Shown here in pieces: positions 27,701 through 35,742 of a DNA stretch of 64,000 nt. Under the pieces are notes generated by a model that was given only the letters and a program-made list of their open reading frames with translations, ran no database searches and had not been told where the DNA came from. Position numbers and translations under genes: made by a program. The DNA is taken from NCBI RefSeq assembly GCF_014639155.1, contig NZ_BMFT01000003.1, forward strand, positions 124,001 to 188,000. Direction: 5' to 3'. Positions within the stretch are counted from its first letter, which is position 1. The number at the start of each line of letters is the position of its first letter. This DNA comes from Paenibacillus segetis. Its GTDB lineage: Bacteria; Bacillota; Bacilli; Paenibacillales; Paenibacillaceae.

Positions 27701-29576
27701 CTGTTATTGCATAATCAGTAACTTCCAAAGGACCATCTTTCACCGTTCCTGTGGTTACATGGATAGAGAACGATCCGCTTGCCTTTGTAGGTTCAGTCAT
27801 GCTTAGCTTATTGGAAACGACTTCCCCCTTAACTTTAGGTACATTATTCAGTAGCTTAATGCCGCCCACAGTTCTAGAATCATCATACGCTCCAACTGTA
27901 CTAGCGGACTTTTTAATAACAACGCTCAGATTAACATCCTCAGTAACATCTGCAATTGCTGTACCACTAATGGTAAACATAATTTTCTTATGAACGGAGT
28001 CACTGACTGCACGTGAAACTGTTAGACCTGCAGGTAGACCATTCACGTCGTAATCAGCAACATTCAAATCTCCATCTTTTATAGCACCTGTGTTCATAAT
28101 CACTGTAAACTGGTTATCCGAAACGCTGATTTCCCGCAGAGAATCCATTTTGATCGTGTTATTCGCACTGTCTACTTTGACGGATAGCGGGATTAAAGAG
28201 CTTGTGTTGTAGGGTGAAAAATTTCCGAGTTGCCCAATATCAAAATCAGCACTGTTATCATGACTATTCCAACCATTACCGTATAATTCTGACTCCTCTC
28301 CAATCGCACTGATTCCATGGGCTTGATTGTTAGGATCCTGGGCCTTACGTACGATGACCTTCTGTGCTGAAGGTGCTTGGGTAGCTCCTGAACCTTGATA
28401 GCTTTGTGCAGCTCCATATCCGACAAAGTCAACAAGTGAAGAGACTACTGGAGTGATCGATGGATTCACAACAGTTAATGGTGCTGAATCCGATACCAAC
28501 GCTACTTTTCCATCTTTATTGTCCAGGTTGATTGCTCCTATAACATTCGGCGACGGTAATTCTGGTACTTTCGACGTCGCATCCCCAGCCTCTTGGATTA
28601 AATAATATCCTCGCGCTGGAATTGTTCCACTTAACGGAGTTACCTCCCAAGAATTAGCGTCTTTTTTACTTGTGCTTACTGCATATTGAACAGACCAGTT
28701 ACTCAAATCTACTGCTGTATCCGTCGGATTGTATAACTCTATGAAATCATATTTATAGAGCGCATTTTCGTTCTGGCTCCCACCACCAAACACCTTACTA
28801 ATGACAATGGGGCTGTTCACGCTAAGATCAACAGGACCTTCAATCGTCTCTTCAGGAGTCTCTTCAAGTGCCTCCTGAGAATTGTATGTATCATTTAGCG
28901 TGTTCATCATTGCCGACAAGCTCGAAGAATCAACTTGTCCAAAATCAACACGATTATCCTGGCTATCCTCATCTAATGCATAACGTATGATTCCTGAATT
29001 AGCTGAGAGCGAAGGAGCTGGGCCTGAACCATAATAGCTTTGTGCCGTTCCATATCCAACAAAATCCACAAGTGAAGAGGACACTGGATTTGTTGGATTC
29101 TCCATCGTTAATTTCTCCAAATCAGATACCAACGCCACTTTACCATCTTGGTTCCCCAAATGAATAGTTCCTACCGCATCTGGCAAAGGTAAATTTGCAT
29201 CATATAGCGTTGAATTTCCTGCCTCTTGAATGAAGTAAAATCCCTTAGCAGGAATCATACCTGTCAGGGCAGTAACCTGCCATGAACTGCTGTCCGAAGC
29301 GCTTGAGCTATCAGCATATTGCACCGACCAATTTGTTAAATCTACTGCTTCATTCGTCGGATTATATAATTCGATAAAATCATATGGGTAGTCAGCATTT
29401 CCATGCTCACTGCCACCTCCAAATATTTTACTGATGACAACATGATTCGATTCAGCTGCATTAGCTATATTGCTATTAAGTCCCCCAAAATTAGCAAATA
29501 GATTTACCATGAGAACGATCATTAGCAATATCGTTAATTTCTTTGTCCACGTTCTTTGGCGCTCTACGTATGGCAT
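24726..29576 (-). CDS. giant SLH-anchored surface protein with two lamin-tail domains and a DUF2252 kinase-like domain
   Basis: The 1616-residue exported protein starts at the ATG 29576 (GGAGG 6 bases upstream; the ORF also opens at a TTG adjacent to the GGAGG). Order of parts: signal peptide (to about 42); two lamin-tail domains (about 45-215 and 255-450), each with VISKIFGGGS/VFGGGS and YDFIELYNPT; two Ig-like repeats (about 455-690); DUF2252 (about 700-1150); a cadherin-like beta domain (about 1160-1245); an Asn/Gly linker with N8; a ZU5-like region; three SLH repeats (about 1440-1615) for cell-wall attachment. The DUF2252 part has GDAH (771-774), N777, NDFD (793-796), GLGSIG (966-971) and K995. 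Its function is unknown; kinase relationship is inferred. It is monocistronic. Confidence 0.8.
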   Translation of the reverse strand: MPYVERQRTWTKKLTILLMIVLMVNLFANFGGLNSNIANAAESNHVVISKIFGGGSEHGNADYPYDFIELYNPTNEAVDLTNWSVQYADSSSASDSSSWQVTALTGMIPAKGFYFIQEAGNSTLYDANLPLPDAVGTIHLGNQDGKVALVSDLEKLTMENPTNPVSSSLVDFVGYGTAQSYYGSGPAPSLSANSGIIRYALDEDSQDNRVDFGQVDSSSLSAMMNTLNDTYNSQEALEETPEETIEGPVDLSVNSPIVISKVFGGGSQNENALYKYDFIELYNPTDTAVDLSNWSVQYAVSTSKKDANSWEVTPLSGTIPARGYYLIQEAGDATSKVPELPSPNVIGAINLDNKDGKVALVSDSAPLTVVNPSITPVVSSLVDFVGYGAAQSYQGSGATQAPSAQKVIVRKAQDPNNQAHGISAIGEESELYGNGWNSHDNSADFDIGQLGNFSPYNTSSLIPLSVKVDSANNTIKMDSLREISVSDNQFTVIMNTGAIKDGDLNVADYDVNGLPAGLTVSRAVSDSVHKKIMFTISGTAIADVTEDVNLSVVIKKSASTVGAYDDSRTVGGIKLLNNVPKVKGEVVSNKLSMTEPTKASGSFSIHVTTGTVKDGPLEVTDYAITGLPNGLSVQVSGDTVTNTVTFTISGISLSAVTEALPLTVTLKASAVVSGASLDSDPITGVTLDRYKTPVQSDAARKATLTQRIKEANSYYNDPVTKNYKYGTDGMAATGAAFYRGAPYLLYQDLGEVIPLPDNWKNLTNVKTWIEGDAHVANVGFYDDKFGNIIFDLNDFDGAYIAPFYLDLLRMTSSLYLTRDADPDMLKNVSDAEIRNMAKDMLNEYMLSLQSLVGNNDKNTSATKLDTKHISDGFTKTVMNKLAKKTQLDQLIKWTVPTVDGKHSTGVFNVAGKPDKYREPTAAERAEVELNWRQYVDTLSPDFVSAKLAENTNYFAIKDVAVRIYQGLGSIGSQRYNVLIEGPTVSHDDDLILDVKQSFKPDMFENPDGAQTTPYDSFPGGDGARIKTAYEKLSLDAEDFLGYFNSDTRSFFVHKISPYKGDYEDASGGTFKTKDNLADYVSYIAKSYAYAHARSAEYGGDTFEQSVLDQVFNDSDVWNDFQTSLLNLGEDYYRQVKSDYELMKSDLINGRLIDVASLNGLTLDAGKLSPEFDENKLSYTASVSSDVSSIHVTASSLDSKATIKIKGITYTNGSSKSIALSTGVNVIDFVVTAQDGTTTKTYTVAVTRQAVGGGDNNNNNNNNGNTGSNGNTGNGSGSSTTTPTVNTVTATDGKLTLLQGQSGVVSLGSDIVISIPAGASLEELKLSITRVLNTDGLLTNKEILASPVFEMLKNFKQNFNKPVTLTFVFDPAHLKSDRTVAVFYYDEVKKAWMKVEGSKINGNRISVDVNHFTKYAVLIVDKASGLPVTEQSTDIVPEVSFSDIAGHWAEATIRQSVSSGIVQGYLDGTFKPGNAVTRAEFVVMLMNVLQPQGAGTELSFTDSTKIGAWAQKAIAQAVQTGIIKGYGDGSFRPNAVITRSEMATMIANALELPTESNIPTSFKDDPNIPLWAKGAVESLKKLGLIEGTGTNEFHPSTQTTRAEAVTVLLNMLENMSN
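25791..25814. repeat. (ATT)8 trinucleotide repeat coding for eight Asn
   Basis: Eight consecutive ATT units (AAT on the coding strand) encode the N8 tract in the linker before the SLH part of the surface protein. Length changes would stay in frame and alter linker length only. Confidence 0.9.
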
Positions 29577-29877
29577 GTCCAACCTCCAATTATTATATTT
29601 ATTCTAATTTTATGTTAACAGTGTATTCAGAAGATTTTCTCAATGTAAACTCTATTTCACTGCTCGTTGACTATGCTCTTACATAACCATTCATCCCATG
29701 AATACGTAGGAAATTCGTAAGGCTAATTCACAAAACACATAACGATCAATCTGACAAACATCCCGTAAAAAGTTCCGTATCATTGCGTTTAACAAGTTGA
29801 ATCACCTATAATTAATGAAATAATTAGTATTTAAAGTTCAGAAACAGATGGGACCATAGTTGAAAGGAGGGATTCAG

Positions 29878-30780
29878 GTGAATATTAGTCAACTGGAAAC
29901 ACTAATCACTATTTCTAAAACAAAAAGCTTCCGTAAAGCCGGGGAATTATTGAATCTTACCCAACCTGCCGTCTCTGCGCAGATCAAGAGCTTGGAGGAT
30001 GAATTTAACACCGTACTTATCGACCGAAATCAACCTGTAACTCTAACAGATCGAGGTCAAGTGTTTCTGGAAAGGGCCGAGCGGATCCTTGATATCACAG
30101 AGGAGCTTAAGCAAAAGCTGTCCGATATGGAACACACTCCACAAGGGCATATTGTATTAGGTACAACAACCTCGATTGCCATTCAAATACTACCGCGGAT
30201 CCTTTCCTACTTCCAAGATCAGTTTCCGCTAATCAAAACGACGATCCAATCCATGCCATCCTCACTCATTTATCAGAATGTGGAACAAGGTCTAGTCGAT
30301 ATCGGTATTGGTTATTTAATCGAGAACAATCCACAGGTCTTGTCTACAGTGCTATATTACGACATTTTTGAACTGGTTGTGTCACCACAACATCCCTTAG
30401 CTGGAGTCAAAATGCCTACATTGGACTCGTTAAGAGATGTTCCTCTTATCATGCTCTCACCTGACACGGTCGGTCGGCGCTTCATCGATGACATTTTCAA
30501 GAAACACCAAATTGAACCTCACATTGTGATGGAACTATCCAGTAGTGAAGAGGTGAAGCGGATGGTCGAGATTAACTTGGGGGCTGCGGTCATTTCCAGA
30601 CAGTCCATCTTGCGTGAACTTCGCCAAGGCTCATTAAAAGTCGTTACGATTCCTGAACTAGAAGTTACCCATCCTGTTGGGGTAATCTATAAATCAAGTC
30701 GATACGTCAACTCTGCTATGCAGCAATTCCTCTGTGACTTGAAAGGAATGCCTGAAACTAACTTTATCAGCTCTGAATAA
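29878..30780 (+). CDS. LysR-family transcriptional regulator
   Basis: This 300-residue regulator has an N-terminal winged HTH (NISQLETLITISKTKSFRKA, then LTQPAVSAQIKSLE) and a periplasmic-binding-type effector domain (about 90-290). I choose the GTG at 29878: AAAGGAGG ends 7 bases upstream, and the longer ORF start at 29860 precedes that site. It is followed, 24 bases later, by a PHP phosphatase gene on the same strand, so they may be cotranscribed. The target is unknown; LysR regulators often control a divergent gene, here the giant surface protein gene 300 bases away. The 29583-29877 gap is AT-rich with no clear operator. Confidence 0.88.
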   Translation: MNISQLETLITISKTKSFRKAGELLNLTQPAVSAQIKSLEDEFNTVLIDRNQPVTLTDRGQVFLERAERILDITEELKQKLSDMEHTPQGHIVLGTTTSIAIQILPRILSYFQDQFPLIKTTIQSMPSSLIYQNVEQGLVDIGIGYLIENNPQVLSTVLYYDIFELVVSPQHPLAGVKMPTLDSLRDVPLIMLSPDTVGRRFIDDIFKKHQIEPHIVMELSSSEEVKRMVEINLGAAVISRQSILRELRQGSLKVVTIPELEVTHPVGVIYKSSRYVNSAMQQFLCDLKGMPETNFISSE

Positions 30781-30804
30781 CCATACTAAGAAGGGAGTAA
30801 CATC

Positions 30805-31617
30805 ATGAAATTTGATCTTCACACTCACCATTTCCGCTGCGGTCATGCGGATGGAAATATCAGCGATTATATTGAAGCCGGAATTGCCGCAGGTTTGTCA
30901 GTCATCGGCATCAGCGACCATACCCCTTACTTTGGTAGTGAGGAAGAGCAGCCTTTTCCCAAGATTGCCATGGCAAAACAGGAGTTTTCAAATTATGTTG
31001 AAGAAGTTCTAAGACTCAAACAGAAATATGAAGGCACCATCGATGTATTACTAGGTATCGAGAGTGATTTTTTTCCTGAACATGCGGAGACGTATCGGCA
31101 CATTTTGGCTCAATATCCGTTCGATTATATAATCGGTTCTGTTCACAGTGTGGGAAATGTCAGTATCTTCAATAAAAATCGTTGGAAGGGGCTTAGCCAG
31201 AAGGAACATATCGCCGTAAAAGAAGCTTATTACGCTTTGATCCGCGATTCTGCCCGCAGTGGGATGTTTCAAATTCTTGGACATATCGACGCGATGAAAG
31301 GTAATTATCCGCCCTTCTCGGATATCCCTGCTGCCAAAGCCATTGACGAGACATTGGAGGTTATTGCAGAAAGTGGCATAGCAATTGAAATTAATACTTC
31401 AGGAAAGACAAAACTCAGTGGTGGTTGGTATCCATCCGATGAGATTTTGGAACGTGCGCTGTATTTCGGGGTTAACGTGACCTTTGGTTCAGATGCACAT
31501 AAACCTGAACGTGTAGCCGAAGATTTAGATGCCGTCGCAAACAAATTGCTGGAAATTGGATTTAAAGAATGGGTATATTACAAGAACAAGCAAAAGGTGG
31601 TTGTTCCGCTGAAATAA
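30805..31617 (+). CDS. histidinol-phosphatase, PHP family (HisJ/HisK type)
   Basis: The 270-residue PHP-domain phosphoesterase has metal ligands visible in order: FDLHTHHFRCGHADG, ISDHTPYFG, LLGIESDF, DYIIGSVHSV, ILGHIDAMKG, EINTSGK and FGSDAHKPE. These nine-ligand motifs and the length match Firmicute histidinol-phosphatases, which remove phosphate from L-histidinol phosphate in histidine synthesis. AAGAAGGGAG precedes the ATG by 6-7 bases. No other his gene is in the window, so a related phosphoesterase role is possible. Confidence 0.85.
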   Translation: MKFDLHTHHFRCGHADGNISDYIEAGIAAGLSVIGISDHTPYFGSEEEQPFPKIAMAKQEFSNYVEEVLRLKQKYEGTIDVLLGIESDFFPEHAETYRHILAQYPFDYIIGSVHSVGNVSIFNKNRWKGLSQKEHIAVKEAYYALIRDSARSGMFQILGHIDAMKGNYPPFSDIPAAKAIDETLEVIAESGIAIEINTSGKTKLSGGWYPSDEILERALYFGVNVTFGSDAHKPERVAEDLDAVANKLLEIGFKEWVYYKNKQKVVVPLK

Positions 31618-31662
31618 GCGGTATATAAGTTCAACCCTCCTGATCTCAAAGTTATACTCCAC

Positions 31663-31701
31663 AAAAAAAAGGGAACCCGCACGATATTCCGCCGGATTCC
31701 T
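31663..31701 (-). terminator. rho-independent terminator after the GNAT gene
   Basis: On the minus strand GGAATCCG pairs with CGGGTTCC (one G-U), followed directly by CTTTTTTTT. Confidence 0.75.
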
Positions 31702-31776
31702 AAAACAAATATATTCAAAAGGGGGTCATGTAGTAAGTGTAACCCCTTAGTATTAGGATTGAATCACAGTTATATT

Positions 31777-32388
31777 TCATTTGTGTAACAAATGAGCTCC
31801 TCTATGCTCCTTGTCCAGAAATGAACTTATCGAGTAGATCTTTAAGAGGTTATGCCGCTCATTGCCTGCATCATTTCTGTACTCTGAGATATTTCCGCAA
31901 TAGGACATCCCTGACTTCTGTAATACTCTTTCTGAAGCTGGATTATCTCTTTCACATCTGGCTTCAATGACGGTAAGTCGCATCGTCTCGAAGCCGAAAG
32001 ACAAAAGGGATTTTACCGCTTCAGTAGCGAATCCTTGATTCCAGCTTGACGGAGAGAACAAATACCCTAGTCTGGCTTTGCCTATTGCTTCATCCCAGTA
32101 CTGAAGTGAACAGATGCCCACCCATTGTTCCTCTTGCTCCTGATTCCGTTTTTGCACAACCGCAAAATGTAGATCTCGAAGTGTCCGGTAGGATTCTTCG
32201 AAATAACGATACATTCGGGCAGGGAAGCGTAGTGTTTCTGGCTGAAATGACGTATGACGTTGAACTAGTGGATCGGTAATACAACGAAACATCTCCATAG
32301 TATCATCTGCTGATATTTGCCGCATAATTAACCGTGGACTCTCCAAAATCGGAAACTGATCCAATAGTTGCTGCTTAATGTTAGTCAT
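31777..32388 (-). CDS. GNAT-family N-acetyltransferase (RimJ/RimL type)
   Basis: This 203-residue acetyltransferase has ESPRLIMRQISADDTMEMF (residues 16-34), the family start. WVGICSLQYWDEAIGKARLGYLFS is the beta4/beta5 region, and SSWNQGFATEAVKSLLSFGF is the acetyl-CoA pyrophosphate-binding loop region. ARCERDNPASERVLQKSGM carries the Asn of the active-site segment. It may modify an N-terminal amine or a small molecule; substrate is not readable. The start region abuts the MITE-like repeat at 32421, which may have altered its promoter. Confidence 0.85.
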   Translation of the reverse strand: MTNIKQQLLDQFPILESPRLIMRQISADDTMEMFRCITDPLVQRHTSFQPETLRFPARMYRYFEESYRTLRDLHFAVVQKRNQEQEEQWVGICSLQYWDEAIGKARLGYLFSPSSWNQGFATEAVKSLLSFGFETMRLTVIEARCERDNPASERVLQKSGMSYCGNISEYRNDAGNERHNLLKIYSISSFLDKEHRGAHLLHK

Positions 32389-32420
32389 TACTCCACCTCA
32401 GATTCTCTCTCCTTATTAGA

Positions 32421-32668
32421 AGTTGTTCAAAAAGTCATCTTTTGATCACGAAGTATACCCTGGGGGAAATCGACATCGAATCTTGAGTTCAGCCGGAACC
32501 AGCATATGCTTACGTAAAATGTTTCCTATGGAAACATTTCAGGTGCTCACGTAGGTTTACCAAGCATATGCTAACGAAGTCGTTTTCTCAGAAAACGTGT
32601 AGCTCCGCTCCTCAATCCCTAGCTTCATTCAACCTTCTCGGTGCTGAAAAGCTGACTTTTTGAACTCG
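32421..32668. repeat. MITE-like dispersed repeat with terminal inverted repeats
   Basis: About 250 bases are bounded by near-perfect terminal inverted repeats: GTTCAAAAAGTCATCTTTT on the left and AAAAGCTGACTTTTTGAAC on the right. Inside are small hairpins (AATGTTTCC/GGAAACATT and CGTTTTC/GAAAACG). An approximate internal duplication of CAGCATATGCTTACG (32500 and 32560 regions) is also present. There is no transposase gene. I recognise this type of GTTCAAAAAGTC-ended element as common in Paenibacillus genomes, from memory. Its right end overlaps the last 13 codons of the DUF1361 gene. Confidence 0.75.
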
Positions 32669-33404
32669 CATTATTTGGATGAACAGAATGATTTCTTATC
32701 ATTCCAAATAAATAAAGGATCACATAACTAAAGAGAGTGATGATGAAAATCCATTTACAAAAATCCAATGTATGTTTTAGATTTTCCATATCCGTAAAAT
32801 AATCAAACATATCCCGCAGAACATATCCCGGTCTCTTCATAATATCCCAGCTATTCCAGCGGTTAAAGCGACCTAGATATACTCCGAAGCTACTGAGGGC
32901 TAGAATGACAACAGCAAAAACCCAACCAACCACGGAGCCATAACTTTTGCGAACCAAGTGGTGAACCGATGCTAATGATACATTGCCTAGCGCCAGACCA
33001 AGCAAAGCAACAAAAAGTACCGTAAACAGATGATCCCAGAAGGGCATATCCTGCCAGAATCGATAGCCACTTACCGGATATCTAGCAAAAGGATGTAATA
33101 GATCTGTAATCATATAAGCCGCGTTAGGATAAAAGAACAACCACACCAATCCAAACACCAGATACAACAATCTTCGTGAGAGTTTATTCTTTAATAAGCT
33201 AACCGCATCAAGTACAATGACAAGTCCTACCGGAATCCAGGCTAGAAATGTATTCCAGATCAGAAATAGATAGGGAGATCTCCCCCCATTCGGAAGCTTG
33301 ATCTCTGTTACAAACTTCATGCCGATCACAGTTGCTATAAATAGGACGATATATAGGTATATTTTAACGGGATACCCCAGTTCTTTCAGTTTATTCACTC
33401 GCAT
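32625..33404 (-). CDS. DUF1361 membrane protein
   Basis: The 259-residue protein has about seven transmembrane helices. The family pattern is LFLIWNTFLAWIPVGL, LFFYPNAAYMITDLLH, FWDHLFTVLFVALLGLALG and FGVYLGRFNRWNSWD. These Asn/Trp/Asp-rich loops define DUF1361; the biochemical role is unknown. The last 13 residues and the stop are encoded by the terminal inverted repeat of the adjacent MITE-like element, so the C-terminus is probably not native. Upstream, the ATG has no strong GGAGG; GGGGAGGA lies about 5 bases before it. Confidence 0.82.
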   Translation of the reverse strand: MRVNKLKELGYPVKIYLYIVLFIATVIGMKFVTEIKLPNGGRSPYLFLIWNTFLAWIPVGLVIVLDAVSLLKNKLSRRLLYLVFGLVWLFFYPNAAYMITDLLHPFARYPVSGYRFWQDMPFWDHLFTVLFVALLGLALGNVSLASVHHLVRKSYGSVVGWVFAVVILALSSFGVYLGRFNRWNSWDIMKRPGYVLRDMFDYFTDMENLKHTLDFCKWIFIITLFSYVILYLFGMIRNHSVHPNNASSKSQLFSTEKVE

Positions 33405-33498
33405 GTCCTCCCCATCTGCAGTTTCTCTCGAGAGTGTATATCTCTCACTAGTTAGCTTATATACGATTGAAAGAGGGGGTTAGTTACTTGCGTCCAAC

Positions 33499-33786
33499 TC
33501 ATTCCATGGATTCATTCCTTAAGACCATATGGATATGATCTTCCCAGACTCCATTAATTTTTAAATATTTAGGGGCCAATCCTTCATGGTAAAATCCTAG
33601 CTTCTCCGCAATTCTTAATGAAGCACCATTTCGCTGATCCTGAATTGTGTAGTAATCTGGATCTCTAAGGGGCCCCCATGGCTCATGATAAGATCTGTTG
33701 CGTTGCACAAAATTCAATACAGCTTCTACATGGGACTCATCAAGGACTTTCAATACTAGCCGATCCGAATGTAAAATAGTATCCAT
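33499..33786 (-). pseudogene. GNAT acetyltransferase remnant with in-frame internal deletion
   Basis: The open frame codes for 95 residues where RimJ-type acetyltransferases have about 180. The N-terminal part ([20 protein letters not shown], then [18 protein letters not shown]) joins directly to the C-terminal part ([19 protein letters not shown], then [14 protein letters not shown]). The middle, with the acetyl-CoA-binding loop (Q/R-x2-G-x-G/A), is missing. Both ends look well conserved and the frame is kept. It is therefore probably a recent internal deletion that leaves an inactive protein. The small ATL gene is divergent from it. Confidence 0.75.
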
Positions 33787-33835
33787 AGTACCACCTCATT
33801 TATTTCTTTATAAAAAAAAGATAGGAGTTCAGACC

Positions 33836-34162
33836 ATGCAACCATTCACTGCAAAAGTCATCGAAGTTATAGCTGCGATTCCCGAAGGGAAAGTCATGAC
33901 TTACGGCGGAGTCGCAAGAGAAGCAGGAAGCCCACGTGCCGCGAGACAAGTAGTTCGAATCCTACATTCTATGAGCAGTAAATACGCTCTCCCTTGGCAT
34001 AGAGTGCTTAATAAAGCTGGGGAAATCGCCATTTCGGATGATGAGTCGAGATTTATGCAGAGAATGTTTCTAGAGGCAGAAGGCGTCGAAGTGATGGAAG
34101 GGGGCCGAATAAATCTGGATACCTATCAATTTCACCCGAGCCCTTCTGTACAAGGTGATTAG
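33836..34162 (+). CDS. alkyltransferase-like DNA damage protein (ATL)
   Basis: This 108-residue protein has the DNA-binding domain of O6-alkylguanine-DNA alkyltransferases. MTYGGVAREAGSPRAARQVV is the helix-turn-helix with the arginine finger. The active-site motif PCHRV is replaced by PWHRV, so it cannot accept an alkyl group. Known ATL proteins bind O6-alkylguanine, flip it out and recruit nucleotide excision repair. I choose the ATG at 33836 (AGGAG 8 bases upstream). The longer ORF start at 33698 lies inside the divergent gene and has no ribosome site. Confidence 0.88.
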   Translation: MQPFTAKVIEVIAAIPEGKVMTYGGVAREAGSPRAARQVVRILHSMSSKYALPWHRVLNKAGEIAISDDESRFMQRMFLEAEGVEVMEGGRINLDTYQFHPSPSVQGD

Positions 34163-34173
34163 AGTTGCTTCCC

Positions 34174-35454
34174 TTACTTCAATCCATAATCCTTCAATAA
34201 ACGGCTAAGCTCAGCGTTAATTTCCTTAACATCTGGTCCTTTGGCTGGCTCATCGCTTAGTTGATATTTTTGTTTCAGTTTCAAAATAGCATATACCCGT
34301 TCATCAAGCATGTCTTCTGATATCGTTCCCTGTTCCACTGCTTCAGTCAAAGCATTGATTACTGCTCGTTCTTTCTCATAGTCATGACCAATGAGGACGA
34401 TATTTCCACCAGCCTGTATGAATTGTACCGCGACCTCTCCAATTTCATAATGCTCTGCAATCGCACCCATGGTCATATCATCGGAAATAACCACACCCTC
34501 AAATCCAAGCTCCTCTCTTAACAGATCGTTAATAACAATCTTCGAGAAAGAGGCTGGATGATCAGGATCCAGCTTAGGCATCAACAAATGAGCAATCATG
34601 ACGACGTCGACCCCTTCAGCAATAGCATCCTTAAATGGGCGCAACTCTAGATTCCTTAATCGGTCTATCCCATGATTCACTACTGGTAATCCAAGGTGAG
34701 AATCCACCGAGGTATCCCCGTGTCCGGGAAAATGCTTAACAACCGGCACAACACCCTGCGAGTCAAGTCCCTTCATCGCCGCAATCCCCATTTCACTAAC
34801 AATCTCCGCCGTATCCCCATATGAGCGATCACCTATAACCGGATTGTCTGGGTTACTATTCACGTCTAGTACAGGGGCAAAGTCCATATTTAGGCCAAAG
34901 CCGGACAACTGTGTACCTATCGCTTGACCTATACCATTTGCCAATTCTGTACTACCTGCTTCCCCGATCTTTGCGGCTGTTGGCACCTTAGTAAATTCTT
35001 TGGGCATCCGGGTAACCCGTCCACCTTCCTCATCCACACTCATAAACAATGGAATTGAATGATCAGCATTAACATTTGCCAGCTTTAACTCATTAAACAG
35101 GGAGAGCGCTGAAGCACTGTCTTTTATATTATCCTTGTAAAAGATAAAACCTCCCACCTGATAAGTCTCGATCAACTCTAGAGCAGATGAATCAGGCTTC
35201 GTCCCTTCCATACCTACTAAGACGAGTTGTCCTACCTTCTCGGCAGTGCTGAGAGTCTTAAGCTGTTCCTTAATGGGGTCTGTTAACTCGCTGGGCTCCG
35301 TAGGTGTAGGCTCTGTGACTTCTCCTCCCTGTGGATCTTGGCTGTTGGAAGGAGTTGGTTTCACCATTCCAGATGGATTGTTCTGGGACGAACACCCAAC
35401 CATAAGTCCAACACTAAGTATAACTAGCAAGCAAACCCGCAAAGCATATCTCAT
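34174..35454 (-). CDS. family GH3 beta-N-acetylhexosaminidase lipoprotein (NagZ-like)
   Basis: The 426-residue lipoprotein has a signal ending VGLMVGCSS (Cys about 21) and a Glu/Pro/Thr-rich linker. A GH3 TIM barrel follows, with NMDFAPVLDVNSNP, VVKHFPGHGDTSVDSH (the bacterial NagZ motif, with the catalytic His/Asp pair) and VISDDMTMGAI (nucleophile Asp). It should release N-acetylglucosamine from peptidoglycan fragments outside the membrane. The sequence ends after the barrel, so it lacks the extra C-terminal domain of the longer Bacillus NagZ. No amidase or transport gene is adjacent. Confidence 0.87.
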   Translation of the reverse strand: MRYALRVCLLVILSVGLMVGCSSQNNPSGMVKPTPSNSQDPQGGEVTEPTPTEPSELTDPIKEQLKTLSTAEKVGQLVLVGMEGTKPDSSALELIETYQVGGFIFYKDNIKDSASALSLFNELKLANVNADHSIPLFMSVDEEGGRVTRMPKEFTKVPTAAKIGEAGSTELANGIGQAIGTQLSGFGLNMDFAPVLDVNSNPDNPVIGDRSYGDTAEIVSEMGIAAMKGLDSQGVVPVVKHFPGHGDTSVDSHLGLPVVNHGIDRLRNLELRPFKDAIAEGVDVVMIAHLLMPKLDPDHPASFSKIVINDLLREELGFEGVVISDDMTMGAIAEHYEIGEVAVQFIQAGGNIVLIGHDYEKERAVINALTEAVEQGTISEDMLDERVYAILKLKQKYQLSDEPAKGPDVKEINAELSRLLKDYGLK

Positions 35455-35524
35455 GTTCTAACCTCCATATCGCACTTATGATTCTATGAAGTATTACCAT
35501 TCCACTTTACGAATCGAATCATGC

Positions 35525-35737
35525 TTATGAACGTGGTTGGTTCCATTGCTTGATAAAACTCCATATGCCACGGAAGAATACCAATAATGGTGCCAATAAC
35601 AGTGACCCTAAAAACCACATGGGAATCTCATCGGATTGACTCTTGAAATAAACCGCAAATCCTATGGCATAGGCCAGAAACACCACTGATATAACTAAAT
35701 AAACTTTCATCCCTTTTTCTAACTTCATGACGATCAC
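35525..35737 (-). CDS. small two-helix membrane protein
   Basis: This 70-residue protein has two hydrophobic segments (VYLVISVVFLAYAIGFAVYF and MWFLGSLLLAPLLVFF) and a basic C-terminus. I do not recognise a family. The open frame begins at a GTG 5 bases after the methyltransferase stop; an in-frame ATG lies three codons later. Neither has a good ribosome site, so translation is probably coupled to the upstream gene. Confidence 0.6.
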   Translation of the reverse strand: MIVMKLEKGMKVYLVISVVFLAYAIGFAVYFKSQSDEIPMWFLGSLLLAPLLVFFRGIWSFIKQWNQPRS

Positions 35738-35742
35738 TCATT

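Noticed and set aside
33698-33835. 46-residue N-terminal extension of the alkyltransferase-like protein
   Set aside because: It is antisense to the divergent GNAT remnant and precedes a proper ribosome site and ATG at 33836.
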